This document shows, piece after piece, positions 1 through 11,062 of a stretch of DNA of 64,000 nt. Every line of letters begins with the position of its first letter. The stretch's first letter is position 1. The notes under the pieces were generated by a model. That model ran no database searches. It saw only the letters and a list, made by a program, of their open reading frames with translations, and was not told where the DNA came from. This stretch comes from Zea mays (lineage: Eukaryota; Streptophyta; Magnoliopsida; Poales; Poaceae): positions 39,664,095-39,728,094 of the forward strand of contig NC_050097.1 of NCBI RefSeq assembly GCF_902167145.1. The letters are read 5' to 3'. The translations under genes and the position numbers were made by a program.

Positions 1-1833
1 TTGGAAAGACTTGTGGCCTTCCATGTGGCATAGCCTACAAATCACAGTTTCTCCCTCTACAGGCTTGTTCACTCCCGCAGTGGTGTTATCCTGTGGAGGT
101 CGGATTTGTTTGGCTTTGCCTTTCTTGTCATACAAAGCCTTTCCAAGGCGAGCCACTTCTTGCTTTAATTGTTCATTTTCCTTTGCAACCTCATCCGAAC
201 ATTTCTCTACAACAATATTCTCAACAACGACTTGGTTGCAGGAGTTAGAATCATCAATTAAATCAAAGCAGGAAGTAGAAGCATCTTTCTTAATTATTTC
301 AGGTATTTCAACTAAAGATGCTGCTGGGGTGCTACCAATGTTTTCTAGCTTAGTAGTTAGCTCATTATTGTGTATGCTAAGAATTTCCATTTTCTCTAGC
401 AAATTTTCAATAGCTTCTTGGGAGCTAGCTAACTTAGCCTTAAGTTTTTCATTCTTTTTAATAAGGCTATCATCGGTAGCAGTGGATGGAGCACTAGATT
501 CTAATAGCTCAATTTTAGTTGACAGCTCACAATTTAAGTTTGCAAAAGTTTCAAAATTTTCTAGCAAACCTTTATAATCATTTTGGGAGCTAATCAACTT
601 ATTTTTCAAAGTTTTAAGTTGAGCTTTTTGCTTAGTGCAAACATCCTGGAAAAATTCTACGGCTTCCGCAAGCTCATCTACAGAGGGCTTTCCCTCACCT
701 TCATCATCACTACTACTTTCATCACTAGAGGATGGAATGCTTTTGTTACCTCTTGCCATAAGGCATTTGTGTGATGAGCGTGATGAGGACCGGTGGCTAC
801 GCGTCCTTGGATGTTCATCTTCACTTGAAGAATCATTCCAAGTTCTAACACTTGTTAGCGCCTTGCCTTTGCTCCTCTCCTTTTTGGGTTTGGCCATATT
901 TGGACAGTTGTCCCTGAAGTGGCCCTTCTCCCCACATGCGAAGCATCCTCTCTTCCTTTGCTTTTTCCTGTCAATGTTAAAGAGAAGATCCTCGACCTGC
1001 AGGGGCACACCCATTAGATTAATCTTGCGGATCATCCTCATTACCTTTCCGACGCGTCGGATTGTTTCTTCGTCCTCGGAGGATGATGTGCATGGCTGAT
1101 TATCTTCATCATCATCACTTTCTTCTTCTTCCTCTTCTTCGCTTGAGGAACTTGGAGTGGGAGCCTTCTTTTTGCCCTTCCTTTCATCACATGCAAAAGC
1201 ATATGGTCTTGAGGATGTTGGCTCCTCTCCCCGACTCATTTTTCGCGACATCTCAAAAGCCGTGATTTTGCCAATTACAATGGTCGGGGTCATGTTGCTC
1301 AAGTCCTCCATGTTGTGAAGGATGGTGATGATGCTCCCATATCTTTGTTGTGGTAGCAGGGAAATAATCTTCCTCACAATGTTCGCATCACCTAGCTTAT
1401 TAATGCCAATCGAATTGAGCTCATTGATAATTAGATTCAAACGAGAATACATGTATCTAACAAGCTCATCATCTTTCATAGCAAAAGAATTATAATCATT
1501 TAAGACAAGGCAATGTTTTTGCTCACGGACATTGGATGTGCCGTCATGGAGCTCATGCAATTTTAGCCAAATCTCATTAGCAGTTTTTAAGGTAAATACT
1601 TGATTAAAAATATCCATGCTAAGAGATTCATACAAGCAATTTTTGGCTCTAACATTTAAATGAATTTCTTTTTCCTCACTCGTGGTGGGTTTCTCGGGAT
1701 TCTTGAGGGGTTTCATCCCGTCACGAGTGACTCTCCAAACACCTAGATCAACAGCCTCTAGGTAACAAGCCATTCTAGCACTATAATATGGGAAGTTAGT
1801 GCCGTCGAAGTGTGGTGGCCTATGGGTATCCAT
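1..1833 (-). CDS. copia gag polyprotein, C-terminus beyond window
   Basis: An open frame of 611 codons runs from ATG at 1833 to the left edge without a stop, so it is partial. It begins MDTHRPPHFDGTNFPYYSAR, the UBN2/gag type N-terminus of plant copia elements. Acidic serine-rich stretches follow, then a zinc knuckle CFACGEKGHFRDNC (CX2CX4HX4C), a long coiled-coil-like region rich in Glu, Lys and Leu, and the start of a second knuckle (CRLCHMEGH) at the edge. Such gags form the capsid-like particle and bind element RNA. The start lies about 70 bases after the primer binding site. No frame break is visible, so this part could be expressed; whether pol is intact cannot be seen. Confidence 0.88.
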   Translation of the reverse strand, partial: MDTHRPPHFDGTNFPYYSARMACYLEAVDLGVWRVTRDGMKPLKNPEKPTTSEEKEIHLNVRAKNCLYESLSMDIFNQVFTLKTANEIWLKLHELHDGTSNVREQKHCLVLNDYNSFAMKDDELVRYMYSRLNLIINELNSIGINKLGDANIVRKIISLLPQQRYGSIITILHNMEDLSNMTPTIVIGKITAFEMSRKMSRGEEPTSSRPYAFACDERKGKKKAPTPSSSSEEEEEEESDDDEDNQPCTSSSEDEETIRRVGKVMRMIRKINLMGVPLQVEDLLFNIDRKKQRKRGCFACGEKGHFRDNCPNMAKPKKERSKGKALTSVRTWNDSSSEDEHPRTRSHRSSSRSSHKCLMARGNKSIPSSSDESSSDDEGEGKPSVDELAEAVEFFQDVCTKQKAQLKTLKNKLISSQNDYKGLLENFETFANLNCELSTKIELLESSAPSTATDDSLIKKNEKLKAKLASSQEAIENLLEKMEILSIHNNELTTKLENIGSTPAASLVEIPEIIKKDASTSCFDLIDDSNSCNQVVVENIVVEKCSDEVAKENEQLKQEVARLGKALYDKKGKAKQIRPPQDNTTAGVNKPVEGETVICRLCHMEGHKSFQ

Positions 1834-1900
1834 CCCTTCCTCCAAAAAGTGTCGGCTCTTTTAGCGGTGAAGCTAAAGCGTTTCAAATGAGCCAAACTGG

Positions 1901-1912
1901 GCTCTGATACCA
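1901..1912 (-). other. primer binding site, initiator Met-tRNA
   Basis: The minus strand reads TGGTATCAGAGC two bases after the LTR end, the usual copia primer binding site complementary to initiator tRNA-Met. Confidence 0.9.
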
Positions 1913-1914
1913 CT

Positions 1915-3262
1915 TGTAGGAAACGGGTGACGCCTAAGAGGGGGGTGAATTAGGACTTCTAAAACTTTCACTAAACTAGGCCACAATTAAATCCCTAGAG
2001 CAAAACCTATGCAAATAGTCAAACTAGAATGTGCAAACTAGGTTTTGTCTAAGTATTGCTATCTCTACCGCAAAGGCTAAGTTTCAATCTACACTAGATA
2101 TGTATGAATACAAGATTGAAACTTAAATGCTTAATATAAATGCGGAAACTTAAAGAGCAAAGTAGAGAAGCAAACTCTCGTGGATGACGCCGGTATTTTT
2201 ACCGAGGTATCCGGAACCGTGCAAGGTCCCGACTAATCCTCGTTGGTGCCCCTACGTGAAGGGAAGCCCACGCGAGGGCCAAGCACCTCGGTCGAGTAAC
2301 TCCGTAGAGAGTCGCGGGCCTTCTCCACACGCAAGTGGTGCTCCGCTTCCGGCTCCTCTCGGACGCTCCCCGCCGTCTCCACTATCGAGCTTCCGGCCGA
2401 AACGTCGCGGGCCTCGTTCCCTCCGGTACACGGTGGCGGCCGTGACACAAACGCGGTTGTCACGGTCTCGCAAGACTCTCGCCCCACTCGGTACAATTAC
2501 AATGGCTCACGCAAGAGCCGAGGGGTTGTGAGGTTTATCTAAACTCACTCAACAATCTAGGGTTCACCTAGAGCAAGCGCTAAAGCGGTCTAACTAACCT
2601 AAGCACTTCGCAAAGCACCTACGCTAATCACCGAGTGATTCTATTAAGCACTTAGGTGTTTGAGCACTTGGAAATGTCTACAATATGCCTTGGTATGTTG
2701 CTTGGGCTCCCACACATGAGAATGGCCGGTTGGGGTGGTATTTATAGCCTCCACACCCCCAACTAGCCGTTGGACAGAAAGCAGCAGCTTTCTATCGTCG
2801 GGTGCACCGGACAGTCCGGTGCACCACCGGACACTGCACAGTAGATGTCCGGTGCACGCCACGTCAGCCGACCGTTGGCGCCTGTAGCAGTCGACCGTTG
2901 GATCCGACCGTTGTCGTCTGCCCGTTGGCACACCGGACAGTCCGGTGCTACAGCCAGAGAGCGTCTGTCTGCGGCCTCTCTGCGCAGACTGTCCGGTGCG
3001 CCACCAGGCGCTGGCTGACAGCCCTTATCTTGGATTTCTTCGCTGATTTCTTCGGGCTTCTTTGTTCTTGAGTGTTGGACTCCTATGCATCTTTTTATGT
3101 CTTCTTTTGAGGTGTTGCATCCTCATTGCCTTGGTCCAATTCTCTTTGCATCCTGTGAACTACAAACACAAACACTAGAAAACTTATTAGTTCACGGATT
3201 GTGTTGTTCATCAAACACCAAAACTCAATTAGCCAAATGGCCCGGGGTCCATTTTCCTTACA
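1915..3262 (-). repeat. 5' LTR of the copia element (1,348 bp)
   Basis: On the minus strand it begins TGTAAGGAAAATGG and ends GTTTCCTACA next to the primer binding site. It holds a TATA box and, at about 2796-3000, several copies of a palindromic motif of the type CACCGGACAGTCCGGTGC. The boundary at 3262/3263 is set by the TG...CA ends and by the break in the RING-like exon. Confidence 0.85.
2739..2746 (-). promoter_or_regulatory. TATA box of copia LTR
   Basis: The minus strand reads GGCTATAAATACC. It lies inside the LTR upstream of the expected R region, so it is the likely Pol II promoter of the element. Confidence 0.6.
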
Positions 3263-3692
3263 GTTCGCACTGGCGCCGGGTTCGATGAAGCTGCTTCTTG
3301 TCCTACCCTCGCTGCTGATGAAGCCGCTGCCGCTGCTCCTGCTCCTAGTTCTCATACCGGAGCCACCTTGTGAGAACCTATTAGCTCTCACATCGTCCTT
3401 GTCGCATGGTGAAGGTGATGAGCCCAAACCCTTTCTTGCCTCAAACTCACTGGGAAATAAGAGCTGAATGGTGTTCCAGAGCACAGTGTTGACGGTGCAC
3501 GATTTCGAGCTGCTGCTACAGAGTGCGCCAATCATTTAGACAACAAAGCCTCTAGAGTCTGTTCACCAAACACACATCTTTTTGTCGAGATTGCACAACT
3601 TCCAAGAACCGTCTTACCTGATGAACTGCCTGCATTTGGGACACCGTTTCCCACACTTGGCTGCAGCATGTCTTAAGCATCTCATGCAGAAG
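3263..3692 (-). pseudogene. RING-finger protein gene fragment, two exons, cut by copia insertion
   Basis: Two exons splice in frame. Exon 3618-3692 follows an acceptor (TTTAACAG) and ends at GTAAGA. It encodes FCMRCLRHAAAKCGKRCPKC, the C-terminal half of a C3HC4 RING (CX2C ... CPxC). Exon 3512 down to 3263 continues with SCTVNTVLWNTIQLLFPSE, then a Ser/Arg-rich tail, and is broken by the copia LTR. The joint supplies a serine codon (AG|C). The first half of the RING, with its histidine ligand, was not found upstream, so this looks like a partial copy. The parent is likely a plant RING E3 ligase; which one is not clear. Similar same-strand fragments follow up to 6530. Confidence 0.7.
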
Positions 3693-4680
3693 CTGTTAAA
3701 CAGAGTAGCAGTAATGTGAGTTTCAGAAATGTTTGATTTAAAATTGTCAATAACATAACTGCCTCAAAGAATGACCAATTCAAAAAAAAACTTCAGGTAA
3801 CACCAGTGTAACCATACAAGGCTGTGTCCATAGTAATTTCTTTCCACTCCAACCTAACAATGAGAATAGTGTTCCCATAGTTCTATATATATAATAAAAA
3901 ACAAAGATTTGTGAACTGACCGTCTACACAGTAAACAAGGTTTCAGTGGCCCAAATTTTGCCGTGTAACTGACAGCCTAATCCTTGTTTGAACTTTGAAG
4001 CAAGAATGTACACTTCAAATAGTTGAACAAAATACGTTGAGAAAGCAACTGCATTGTATGGTTACAGGAACTAAAATGAACTATACAGTAATTCTTGCTG
4101 TGTTCCCTGCCAGACACATGCTTTCAGTAACCTTTTTTACTCAGAGCAGTCAAAGTAGCAACGAAGATCATGGCAGTCCCAGTCTTGTATATAAACAAAA
4201 TCAGGAAAATAAAGGAATTGCAGATGTACAAGGAGTGGGCATGTACAATGCAAAGAAGCTTTTGTGGTCCATTTCCCCGTGGGTAATTAACAGGCACTAA
4301 CCAACAAAATTTTACCAAATTCCAGGAACACTCGTTAAACTGCACTTTCGACAACGCAAGAAATCACTTTCGATAGCCAATCAGCATACAAAATGAATTG
4401 TGCCACTCACAGAAAGCAACTGGAATCCTACGGTTGCACACGGGCGCAAACAGAATCAACCAAGGAATTTTTTTATCTCTTATTTTTGCATGCAGAATTC
4501 GAGCAACCACATTTTTTAAAAAAGGAAACAATAAATTACCTGTGTCCACAAGGCGTAGTGGTCGGCTCAAAGCAGATGTCCAGGCAAATCTGCCAAAAAA
4601 ACTCCCAAATCAATCCGCAGTAGCATCTAGTATGAAATCACAGATAAAACCTCAGATCATGTAAAGAAAAAGAAAAGAAG
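3693..4680. other. intron-like AT-rich stretch without recognisable gene
   Basis: This lies upstream, in minus-strand sense, of the RING exons. Only short random frames occur. I looked for the missing first RING exon and found no convincing one. Confidence 0.5.
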
Positions 4681-4752
4681 CACCCTTGCCGCGCAAGAGA
4701 GCTCCTCCCGGAGCCGATCCATGCACGGCATGTTTGCCGCGGCCACTGCCTT

Positions 4753-4890
4753 CTAGTCGGAACCGGACGCCTCCTTGTCGCCCACAAGGACAGGCTTCTC
4801 TTCCCCCTTGGCGGCCTTCACTTCCGATTTGCCATCTAGGAATTTCCAAATGAACGCCAGATTGAGAACCCCAAAGAAGATTATACTCAC
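4753..4890 (-). pseudogene. C-terminal exon of an unidentified membrane protein
   Basis: After a splice-acceptor-like AG near 4890, a 44-codon frame runs to TAG at 4753. It starts with a hydrophobic span (IIFFGVLNLAFIWKFLDG), followed by a charged tail (KSEVKAAKGEEKPVLVGDKE) and GSD. One membrane helix plus a short polar C-terminus is typical of a last exon. I do not recognise the parent family and found no other exon of it, so it is probably a captured or decayed fragment. Confidence 0.4.
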
Positions 4891-4910
4891 TCATAGCAAG
4901 AATTTTCCCA

Positions 4911-5110
4911 AGAAAATCGATTCGATCCGAGGAACAAACGGATTGTGGTGAACCCAATCCGCACAAAAGTGAAGTTGGTAGATTTGGAGGGTACTAAGAA
5001 TACACATATTTGTAAGAATAGATTTATGCTAGACTACACAAGAAAATCGATTCGATCCGAAGCATTGTGGTGAACCGGATGCAAACTGAAGTTGGTAGAT
5101 TTAGAGGGTG
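4911..5110. repeat. imperfect direct repeat
   Basis: A block beginning AGAAAATCGATTCGATCCGA occurs at about 4911 and again at about 5039. Both copies continue through ATTGTGGTGAACC to GAAGTTGGTAGATTTGGAGG, with small indels. It looks like a local duplication of 70-85 bp. Confidence 0.7.
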
Positions 5111-5589
5111 TTATTCAAGTCGATGTGGAAGAGTGTGGTTTTCTATAGATTAGCTGATCCGGTCGGCGTTCATTGCTTCTGGGATAAATACCTTGCCTGA
5201 TGACTGCCCATAATCAGAGTAATCATACCTACAAAGAATGATTGAATTTTTCTAAGACAGGCAAATTCAATCATCAAGAACACACGACAACGAATTTGTT
5301 AGAGCTATTTACATGGCTCAACAAGAATGAAAAAGTAGACAGCCTGAACAACGTCTTTTCATGGCTCAACGGATTTCCATTAGAAACCCTAGAGCTCAAT
5401 TCGATTCAATTCCGGGAGCAGAACAGAGCAGAAGAAAGACATACCTCCATGTGTCCTGGCTGGCGACGACTCCTCCGGCTCCATCTGGATGCTGGAGTTC
5501 ATCAGCACTATCATCTAAATCATGGATATCATGCTCCAAACTATTTCACAATAATTTTATCATACTGCAGCAGGCTGTCGAGCATGGCG

Positions 5590-6530
5590 TGTGGTGGCCT
5601 CGTTGCTTCGCGCCAGGCCGCACCACGCTTGCGTATTGGAGGCCGCCAGCTACAGCCACTCCTCCAGCTCCACAACGTGTAGTCGGGCCGCCTCTAGCTC
5701 CGCCTCCTTCTCCCGCAGCGCGCACGTGGCACCAGCGCCTCGCACTGCCGACCACTCCAGTTCCGCACATCGCACCGCCTCGTGTCCACCTCCACGTCCT
5801 GATACCGCAGCTCCGTCGCTCCAGCGTGTCCGAGGGGAAGATACGCTGGGGGTGGCATCGCGCGACGGGGGTGGTGGTGCTGGCGCGGGAGAAGCCCCGG
5901 GTGGTGCCTTGACTCTGTTGTGCGGATGGGGTTGGGGATCCCGCGGAGGTGGATCTCGCGGATGTACCGCCCCGCTGCGTCGACGTCCTCGCAGTTGTCG
6001 TTCTTGGCGAGCCGCGTCCACCATCCCGACCAGGCATCGCGAGAGAAGTCCGCGGCGCGGCACGTCTCCAGCGTCGAAAGGGGCGCGTTATTGTTCGGCC
6101 GAAACAGGAGGGGATGCGGCGCAGCTCGGCGCGGTACTTGAACCTCGAGGAGGAGAACTTGAGCCCCTCCCAGCTGCGGTAGAGGATGACGATGGTGAGG
6201 CGGAACTCCCTCGCGGCGAAGCGCGGTGCGACCTGGAGGCGGAAGGAGTAGGAGCCGTCGCCGTGGTCCACGATGGGGGCCGCGACTTCTAGGCGTCCCC
6301 GGAGAGGTCGAACTCGAAGTAGTCCCCGCCGAGGCAGCGAGATTTTCCTGGGGACTGCCAGAGGAGTGGGGGTGGGGGTCACGGAGCGAGATTGCCGGCG
6401 GCGCGAGGGTCATGGAGGCTGAGGCGTGCGCGGAGGGGGCATCGGGGCGGATGCGAGATTTTGGGACGCAGGGACGCGCGGGTGGAGGCCGAAGGCGCCG
6501 AGGCGAAGCAGAACCGTGCACCACGATATA
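5590..6530 (-). pseudogene. chimeric gene fragment: NXPE/filamin-like plant protein joined to BOI-like coiled coil
   Basis: Two unrelated protein pieces lie on one strand. The upstream piece (about 6380-5960) reads LEVAAPIVDHGDGSYSFRLQ and later EFRLTIVILYRSWEGLKFSS, an Ig/filamin-like module. After a frame change near 6110 it continues CRAADFSRDAWSGWWTRLAK, ending NCEDVDAAGRY, which resembles the start of the following domain in plant NXPE-like proteins. The downstream piece (about 5790-5590) reads LREKEAELEAARLHVVELEE, then a stop, then LAASNTQAWCGLARSNEA. That matches the coiled coil just before the RING of BOI-type E3 ligases. Frameshifts and a stop make it non-coding. Family names come from remembered resemblance. 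The fused, truncated layout suggests capture by a Helitron or Pack-type transposon. Confidence 0.6.
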
Positions 6531-6942
6531 ATGTGGACGGCTAGGCCTTAAGGAGCAGTAGAGATATAGGAAAAGAGAATTTTCTCAGAGATGCTCTCCC
6601 ATTTGGTCTCGACTCAAGCAATACAAGCCGCTTAGGTCATCTTCAGCAGCTTATACTCTCCGAACAGTGCAGTCTAAAATGTAGAACAGATGTTTTTTAA
6701 TAAACTTTGGATAGACTACTGCAGACAACGGCACTACAAGCAACTGTGGTACAAATACATCCGGGACGGGAGGGAGGGTTGTACACTAGCAGAGTTCACT
6801 GCCTGAATCAACAATTAACGCTACAATATAATCCCAATCTGTTGTTAGACACAGCAACTCAGATACATAGATTTTCAACAAGGGAATGCTGGACCAAATG
6901 CATCAAAACAGGCGTCAGTCACACGAAAGTTCCAGGAAGGCA
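6531..6942. other. no gene seen; downstream flank of RNASEH2B
   Basis: This lies just past the RNASEH2B stop in the gene's sense and probably contains its 3' UTR. I found no clear poly(A) signal. Confidence 0.4.
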
Positions 6943-9900
6943 TCATGATCCTGATCCACTCCTCGTGACCCTTCGGAACATATCTTTGATGTTCTTGGAT
7001 CCTACCTCTGTCTTTGCTTTCTTCGCTGGCCTCCCTTTGCTTGACTTGGCACCACCATTCGCAGTCTTACTCTGTATGGTCATCTTACAAGAGATTAGAG
7101 GTTATATATGGGCACTGAGAAGAGGTCAAGTGTTATCAAGGGGCTCACCTCAGAGGGGAGGGCAGGTGCCGGACAACTGTCCGCATAAACCGAAGCTTCA
7201 GCAGTTTTGGTGGTCGCATCAACAGTGATCGCATTGATATCCAGCCTGCAGCGAAATGGATTGTTTGGAGCTTGAGCAGACAACTAGAAACACTTTTTAT
7301 GTAAAAATAAAGGGTGAAGAAGGAAATCTTACTGCAGCTTCTTGCATAGTAATGCTAACCATGGTTCGTCCTTCAGATATTCACGGATCATTTGGACAGC
7401 CTCCTTCACTGTAGACGAAACAATAGAAGCAGGCAAGCAGCCCTATCAGGAACATTTGTGCGCACACATACATAATCAGGATACTGCCTTTCATTCATAT
7501 ATCGGATCATTGACTCTATTCTTCTTTGGTTGCTGCTAGTACCAAGCTACACAACAAGTCTCCAAGAAACAATGGCAAAAACAAAGTAGAACAATCTCAT
7601 GCATAAATACAAGTTCCCTCACAAAAAAAAAGTAGAAAAAAATACAAGGTGTCTATTGTACCTCTCTCCCCTTGAAATATGAAATTATAGTCTGTCCTAG
7701 TACCAGGCACAAATCCAAATTACCAACCATTGCTACCTTCAATCAAACAATTCTTCTATAATTCACTGTATGCAAGTACTGGTTGGTGTAGTTTAAGGCA
7801 TTTTAGCTTATTGTATAAGGAATGCACTGCAACATAAAGAATCAACAGTTTGACTATAGAATTGAGTTGGCAATATTCAACAGTTTGGTTAGATGCACAA
7901 GTGTGATGATCACAAATCCTTTTTGAAAACATAAACAGCAAACAAGAATCTACATACTTCCTGCCATATTAAACTACCCAAGTACTATATACTGAATAAA
8001 TGGAGATTAACACCGGCCATAGTAAACTACCCAAGTACTATATACTGAATAAAATGAAGATTATCTAGGACATACATTTTTCTTTTTCTGTTTGGGCGGC
8101 ATAATTTTTACCCAACTTGGGGAAGACCTCCTTTAGGTCGTATACCTGCAAGAGATTCAAAGATATATTCGAAGTCCAGAATAGTGAGACGAAGTCAAAT
8201 TAACATGATTTAGAATTTGCATATGTAACTGGATGTTGTGCACCTCTGTACAACAAAGATGACTAAAGTACATAATGTATCTTTTAGGATTTACTCCCCG
8301 AAGATCATATTCAGAACAAAGTGAACTTAAAAGAATGATGTTTCATTGATAATCCACATAAGCAAAAAAAAACTGACAAAGGGTCCAGAGTCAAATATGA
8401 TTCATCACACTAGAAACCTTAATGCTGTGTTGAATGGTCACCTACATCCCTTGAAGAAAATGAGGTGGAAAAAAATAGGAAAAATGTTTCAATTTGTCAG
8501 AAAACAATTATGTGTTATGTAAATCAGTACAACACGCATCAACTAGCTACAGTCTGCAGGCAGGTTAAAAGTCATTGCTTTTGTACAGCAACGAACAGAA
8601 GTAAAAGGCATTGCCTAAGCATAGAGAGTAAAGAAAAGTAAGAGCAGGAAAACACTACCTTGCAGCACAACCAAGATAAGACCTTGGAGTTGTCCAGCCT
8701 AAAGAACTTCATGTTAGATACTTCTGCAGCAAAGGTAATGTCCATATGAAATAAGTAAATAACTAGTTCTGTGAACTATTTGCAACAACAGAAAAAAGGA
8801 ACACGGGACGGAATGACAATCACAATGTAACGGAAATCATCAATTATTTCAATCAAGAAAATGAAAAGATGCCAGATCAGATATGCAGCATAGAAGATCT
8901 AGTGTTTATAATGTGGCAGCAGCTTGACATGGTATATTACAGTGAAACATTTAAACATATACCTTTTACTTCACAAACCAATTCCATATGGTGGTTAGCT
9001 ACATTCATTAGCTGCTGATAACCAGGATATCCCTCAACATACAATATTTCATCCAATTGTCTGAATTTTCCTGGATCCTTATCGTTCTGCAAGAATGGAT
9101 GATAGAGTAATAAGGTTTAGGTTAAACACAAACCATGTAACTTTAAAAGAAAAAAACATCAATTGGCATACCGACATACGTGCAGCTTCAAAAGTTGGTA
9201 GGAAAATGAAGATGGGATCAACAGGGGTGCAATAATAAAGGCCACCATCTATAAGGGAGAGCATTGAATGCTAAATGAGGCACTGAAGCAGAATGCAGTC
9301 TGATATCTGCTCAGAAATGTTTTATTTCAAGCATTATACTACTCGGCACTCGGAATGTAAATGTGCCATATATGGTATAAAAAAACTCATCTCATTATCT
9401 TATAATATTCCTTTTTAGATAGATTTAACAAGATGGTTTGAAGTGGTAGGGAAGAAAACCGTGTGTGTGTCATGAAAATGTCTATTCATTGCTACACGGT
9501 GATAAGTGGCATGATTAACACAAAGTGGGGAAACATACACATTTGAGAGGTAATGGGAAACTGTACATGTGTATAGATATTTCACTATTGTACATACCTT
9601 CACAAACATAATCTCCCAAGAACCAAGCACCATAACGCTCCTTAAACCAGTTGATCTCTTGTAGTTGGCCATCAATAAATAGATACCCTACTTCATCTCC
9701 TGGTTCATGACAAGACAAAGGTCAAGTTCGAGATGTTGACCGACTATTCGCAAGCGCCAAGATGGCAATCGCATATCATATCGTATTTGTCTAGATTTCT
9801 GGATCAGAAGCTCATACTGGAAAACACTAGGTATGCACACATAGGTCCATCACTTCACCTGATCTTGGATGTTGAAGTGACAGAACAATCCCTTGACCGC

Positions 9901-10403
9901 TGGCATCAGAAGGGCCTGCAACGCGCAAAGGAATATGAATTGTGGGTCTGACTAAAAACGCCGAGCTCAATTCATACAAAAAAATCTTCAATAAACTGTC
10001 ATCAGCAACGTCTCCCCACAAAAAAAAATCAATCTTCAAAACCCAATGGCACCTGCGCAATTTGAACAGTTAGAACCAGCTGGCGTTCGATTGGAACTCA
10101 AAGTAACAAATACATGCTGAGGCCTGACCGCCTGAGCACGTCCGCGGGAAGAAAAAAATTCAAGGTATGAGTTCAAAATCCGAAACCGCAAAGTGCAACA
10201 GAAACCCAAATGACACAAATCCGGAACAGTAGAATCAGTTGATGGCCTGTGCTCTACCCTAACACTCATCCCGCGGCCAAAATCCCTAGTTCGAACTAGA
10301 GCAGTATAGGGCACAAACGGAAGGTCGAGGGTGCGGGTGGGTGCTCACGGTGGGAAATGAGGACGCGAGGCGGCGGCGCCAAGCTGTCGTGCCACGGCGT
10401 CAT
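6943..10403 (-). CDS. RNASEH2B: ribonuclease H2 subunit B
   Basis: RNase H2B is a non-catalytic subunit of the nuclear trimer that removes ribonucleotides from DNA. Ten exons join in frame: 10403-10349, 9951-9859, 9699-9598, 9248-9172, 9086-8963, 8723-8659, 8145-8076, 7408-7333, 7245-7149, 7083-6943, all with GT/AG introns; the total is 900 nt (299 residues plus stop). The protein shows family landmarks in order: GYLFIDGQLQEINWFKERYG, AWFLGDYVCEDGG, the signature TPVDPIFIFLP, then GKFRQLDEILYVEGYPGYQQ, and a helical part with IREYLKDEPWLALLCKKL. The C-terminus is Lys-rich and ends in KNIKDMFRRVT (about residues 283-293), a PIP-box-like motif lacking the first Gln. The start ATG opens MTPWHDSLAPPPRVLISH; its short first exon is the least certain part. 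The gene looks functional. Confidence 0.93.
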
Positions 10404-10860
10404 CGCGGCGACCGATTTGCCTCCTTCGACTTCGCCGGTGCTGCCTCTACCGCAGGACATTGGGTCTGCTTCGGCTGGGGGGCGGAGGGGGAGAGGGGAT
10501 TGCCTGATGGGGCTGAAACCGGCCCGGCAGCGGGAGCGGGAGCGCGCGCGCGGGAAGTCAGTGGGCGTAGTCCTGCAGTCGTAGGGTTTTGCCGCCCGAA
10601 AAGGCGGGTGCCAGGCCAGCACGACTGCACAACCAGATCGGCTGCCTTACGGCACGCTGCCGTGCGCTCGTCGTCGATCTCCGATCCAACGGTGATGTGC
10701 CGCCCTTCTCCTTCACTAACGCACAGAACGGCCCAGTATAGAAATCCCAGCCCACTTCATTTCAGATGCGCCTGCAGGCCACTGGCCACAGCTCCCCACG
10801 CAGCCAGCCCACTTTGTTCAGCCAAATAGAACACAGAGAAGTAAAATTCAGTTTTCAGAT
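10404..10860 (-). promoter_or_regulatory. GC-rich upstream region of RNASEH2B
   Basis: This is the stretch before the RNASEH2B ATG. It is GC-rich to about 10720. No TATA box stands out at a convincing distance, which is common for housekeeping genes. It contains open frames on both strands but none with protein-like features. Confidence 0.4.
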
Positions 10861-10874
10861 CATCGCTGCTTCAC

Positions 10875-11062
10875 AACTAGATTGCAGAGCAGTACGCAAT
10901 TAGCAAGAACAAAATACAATGATAAATTCAGCCAAATAGAGTGCACACCATAGCAGTACACAATTCAGCCAAATATAGTGCAGAGCAGTATGCAATTAGC
11001 AAGAACAAAATACAATGAGCAATTCAGCCAAATAGAGTGCACACCAGAGCAGTACACAATAC
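10875..11062. repeat. tandem duplication of about 95 bp
   Basis: Two copies of a block containing CAATTAGCAAGAACAAAATA, then AATTCAGCCAAATAGAGTGC and AGCAGTACACAAT, lie side by side (about 10882-10967 and 10978-11060). The short motif TTCAGCCAAATA also recurs just outside. The right copy merges into the end of the gypsy fragment. Confidence 0.75.

Larger units (their letters stand above)
1..3262 (-). mobile_element. Ty1/copia LTR retrotransposon, 5' part (runs off left edge)
   Basis: On the minus strand the order is 5' LTR (1915-3262), Met-tRNA primer binding site (1901-1912) and a gag reading frame (from 1833 down past base 1). This is the standard start of a Ty1/copia element; pol and the 3' LTR lie outside the window. 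The LTR ends are short inverted repeats (TGTAAGGAAA and TTTCCTACA). The element interrupts an exon of a RING-protein fragment at 3263, so it inserted after that fragment arrived. The target-site duplication cannot be checked because the other end is missing. The family is not certain; the gag resembles maize Ji/Giepum-type copia. Confidence 0.9.

Noticed and set aside
11..1265. Plus-strand frames with Ser/Phe-rich translations
   Set aside because: They are the opposite strand of the copia gag, which has zinc-knuckle motifs in the minus frame.
3901..3965. Possible first RING exon (KPCLLCRRSV in one minus frame)
   Set aside because: There is no fitting splice pair and no histidine ligand; probably chance.
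5591..6292. Long plus-strand GC-rich frames
   Set aside because: The minus strand carries the recognisable family motifs; plus frames are by-products of high GC content.
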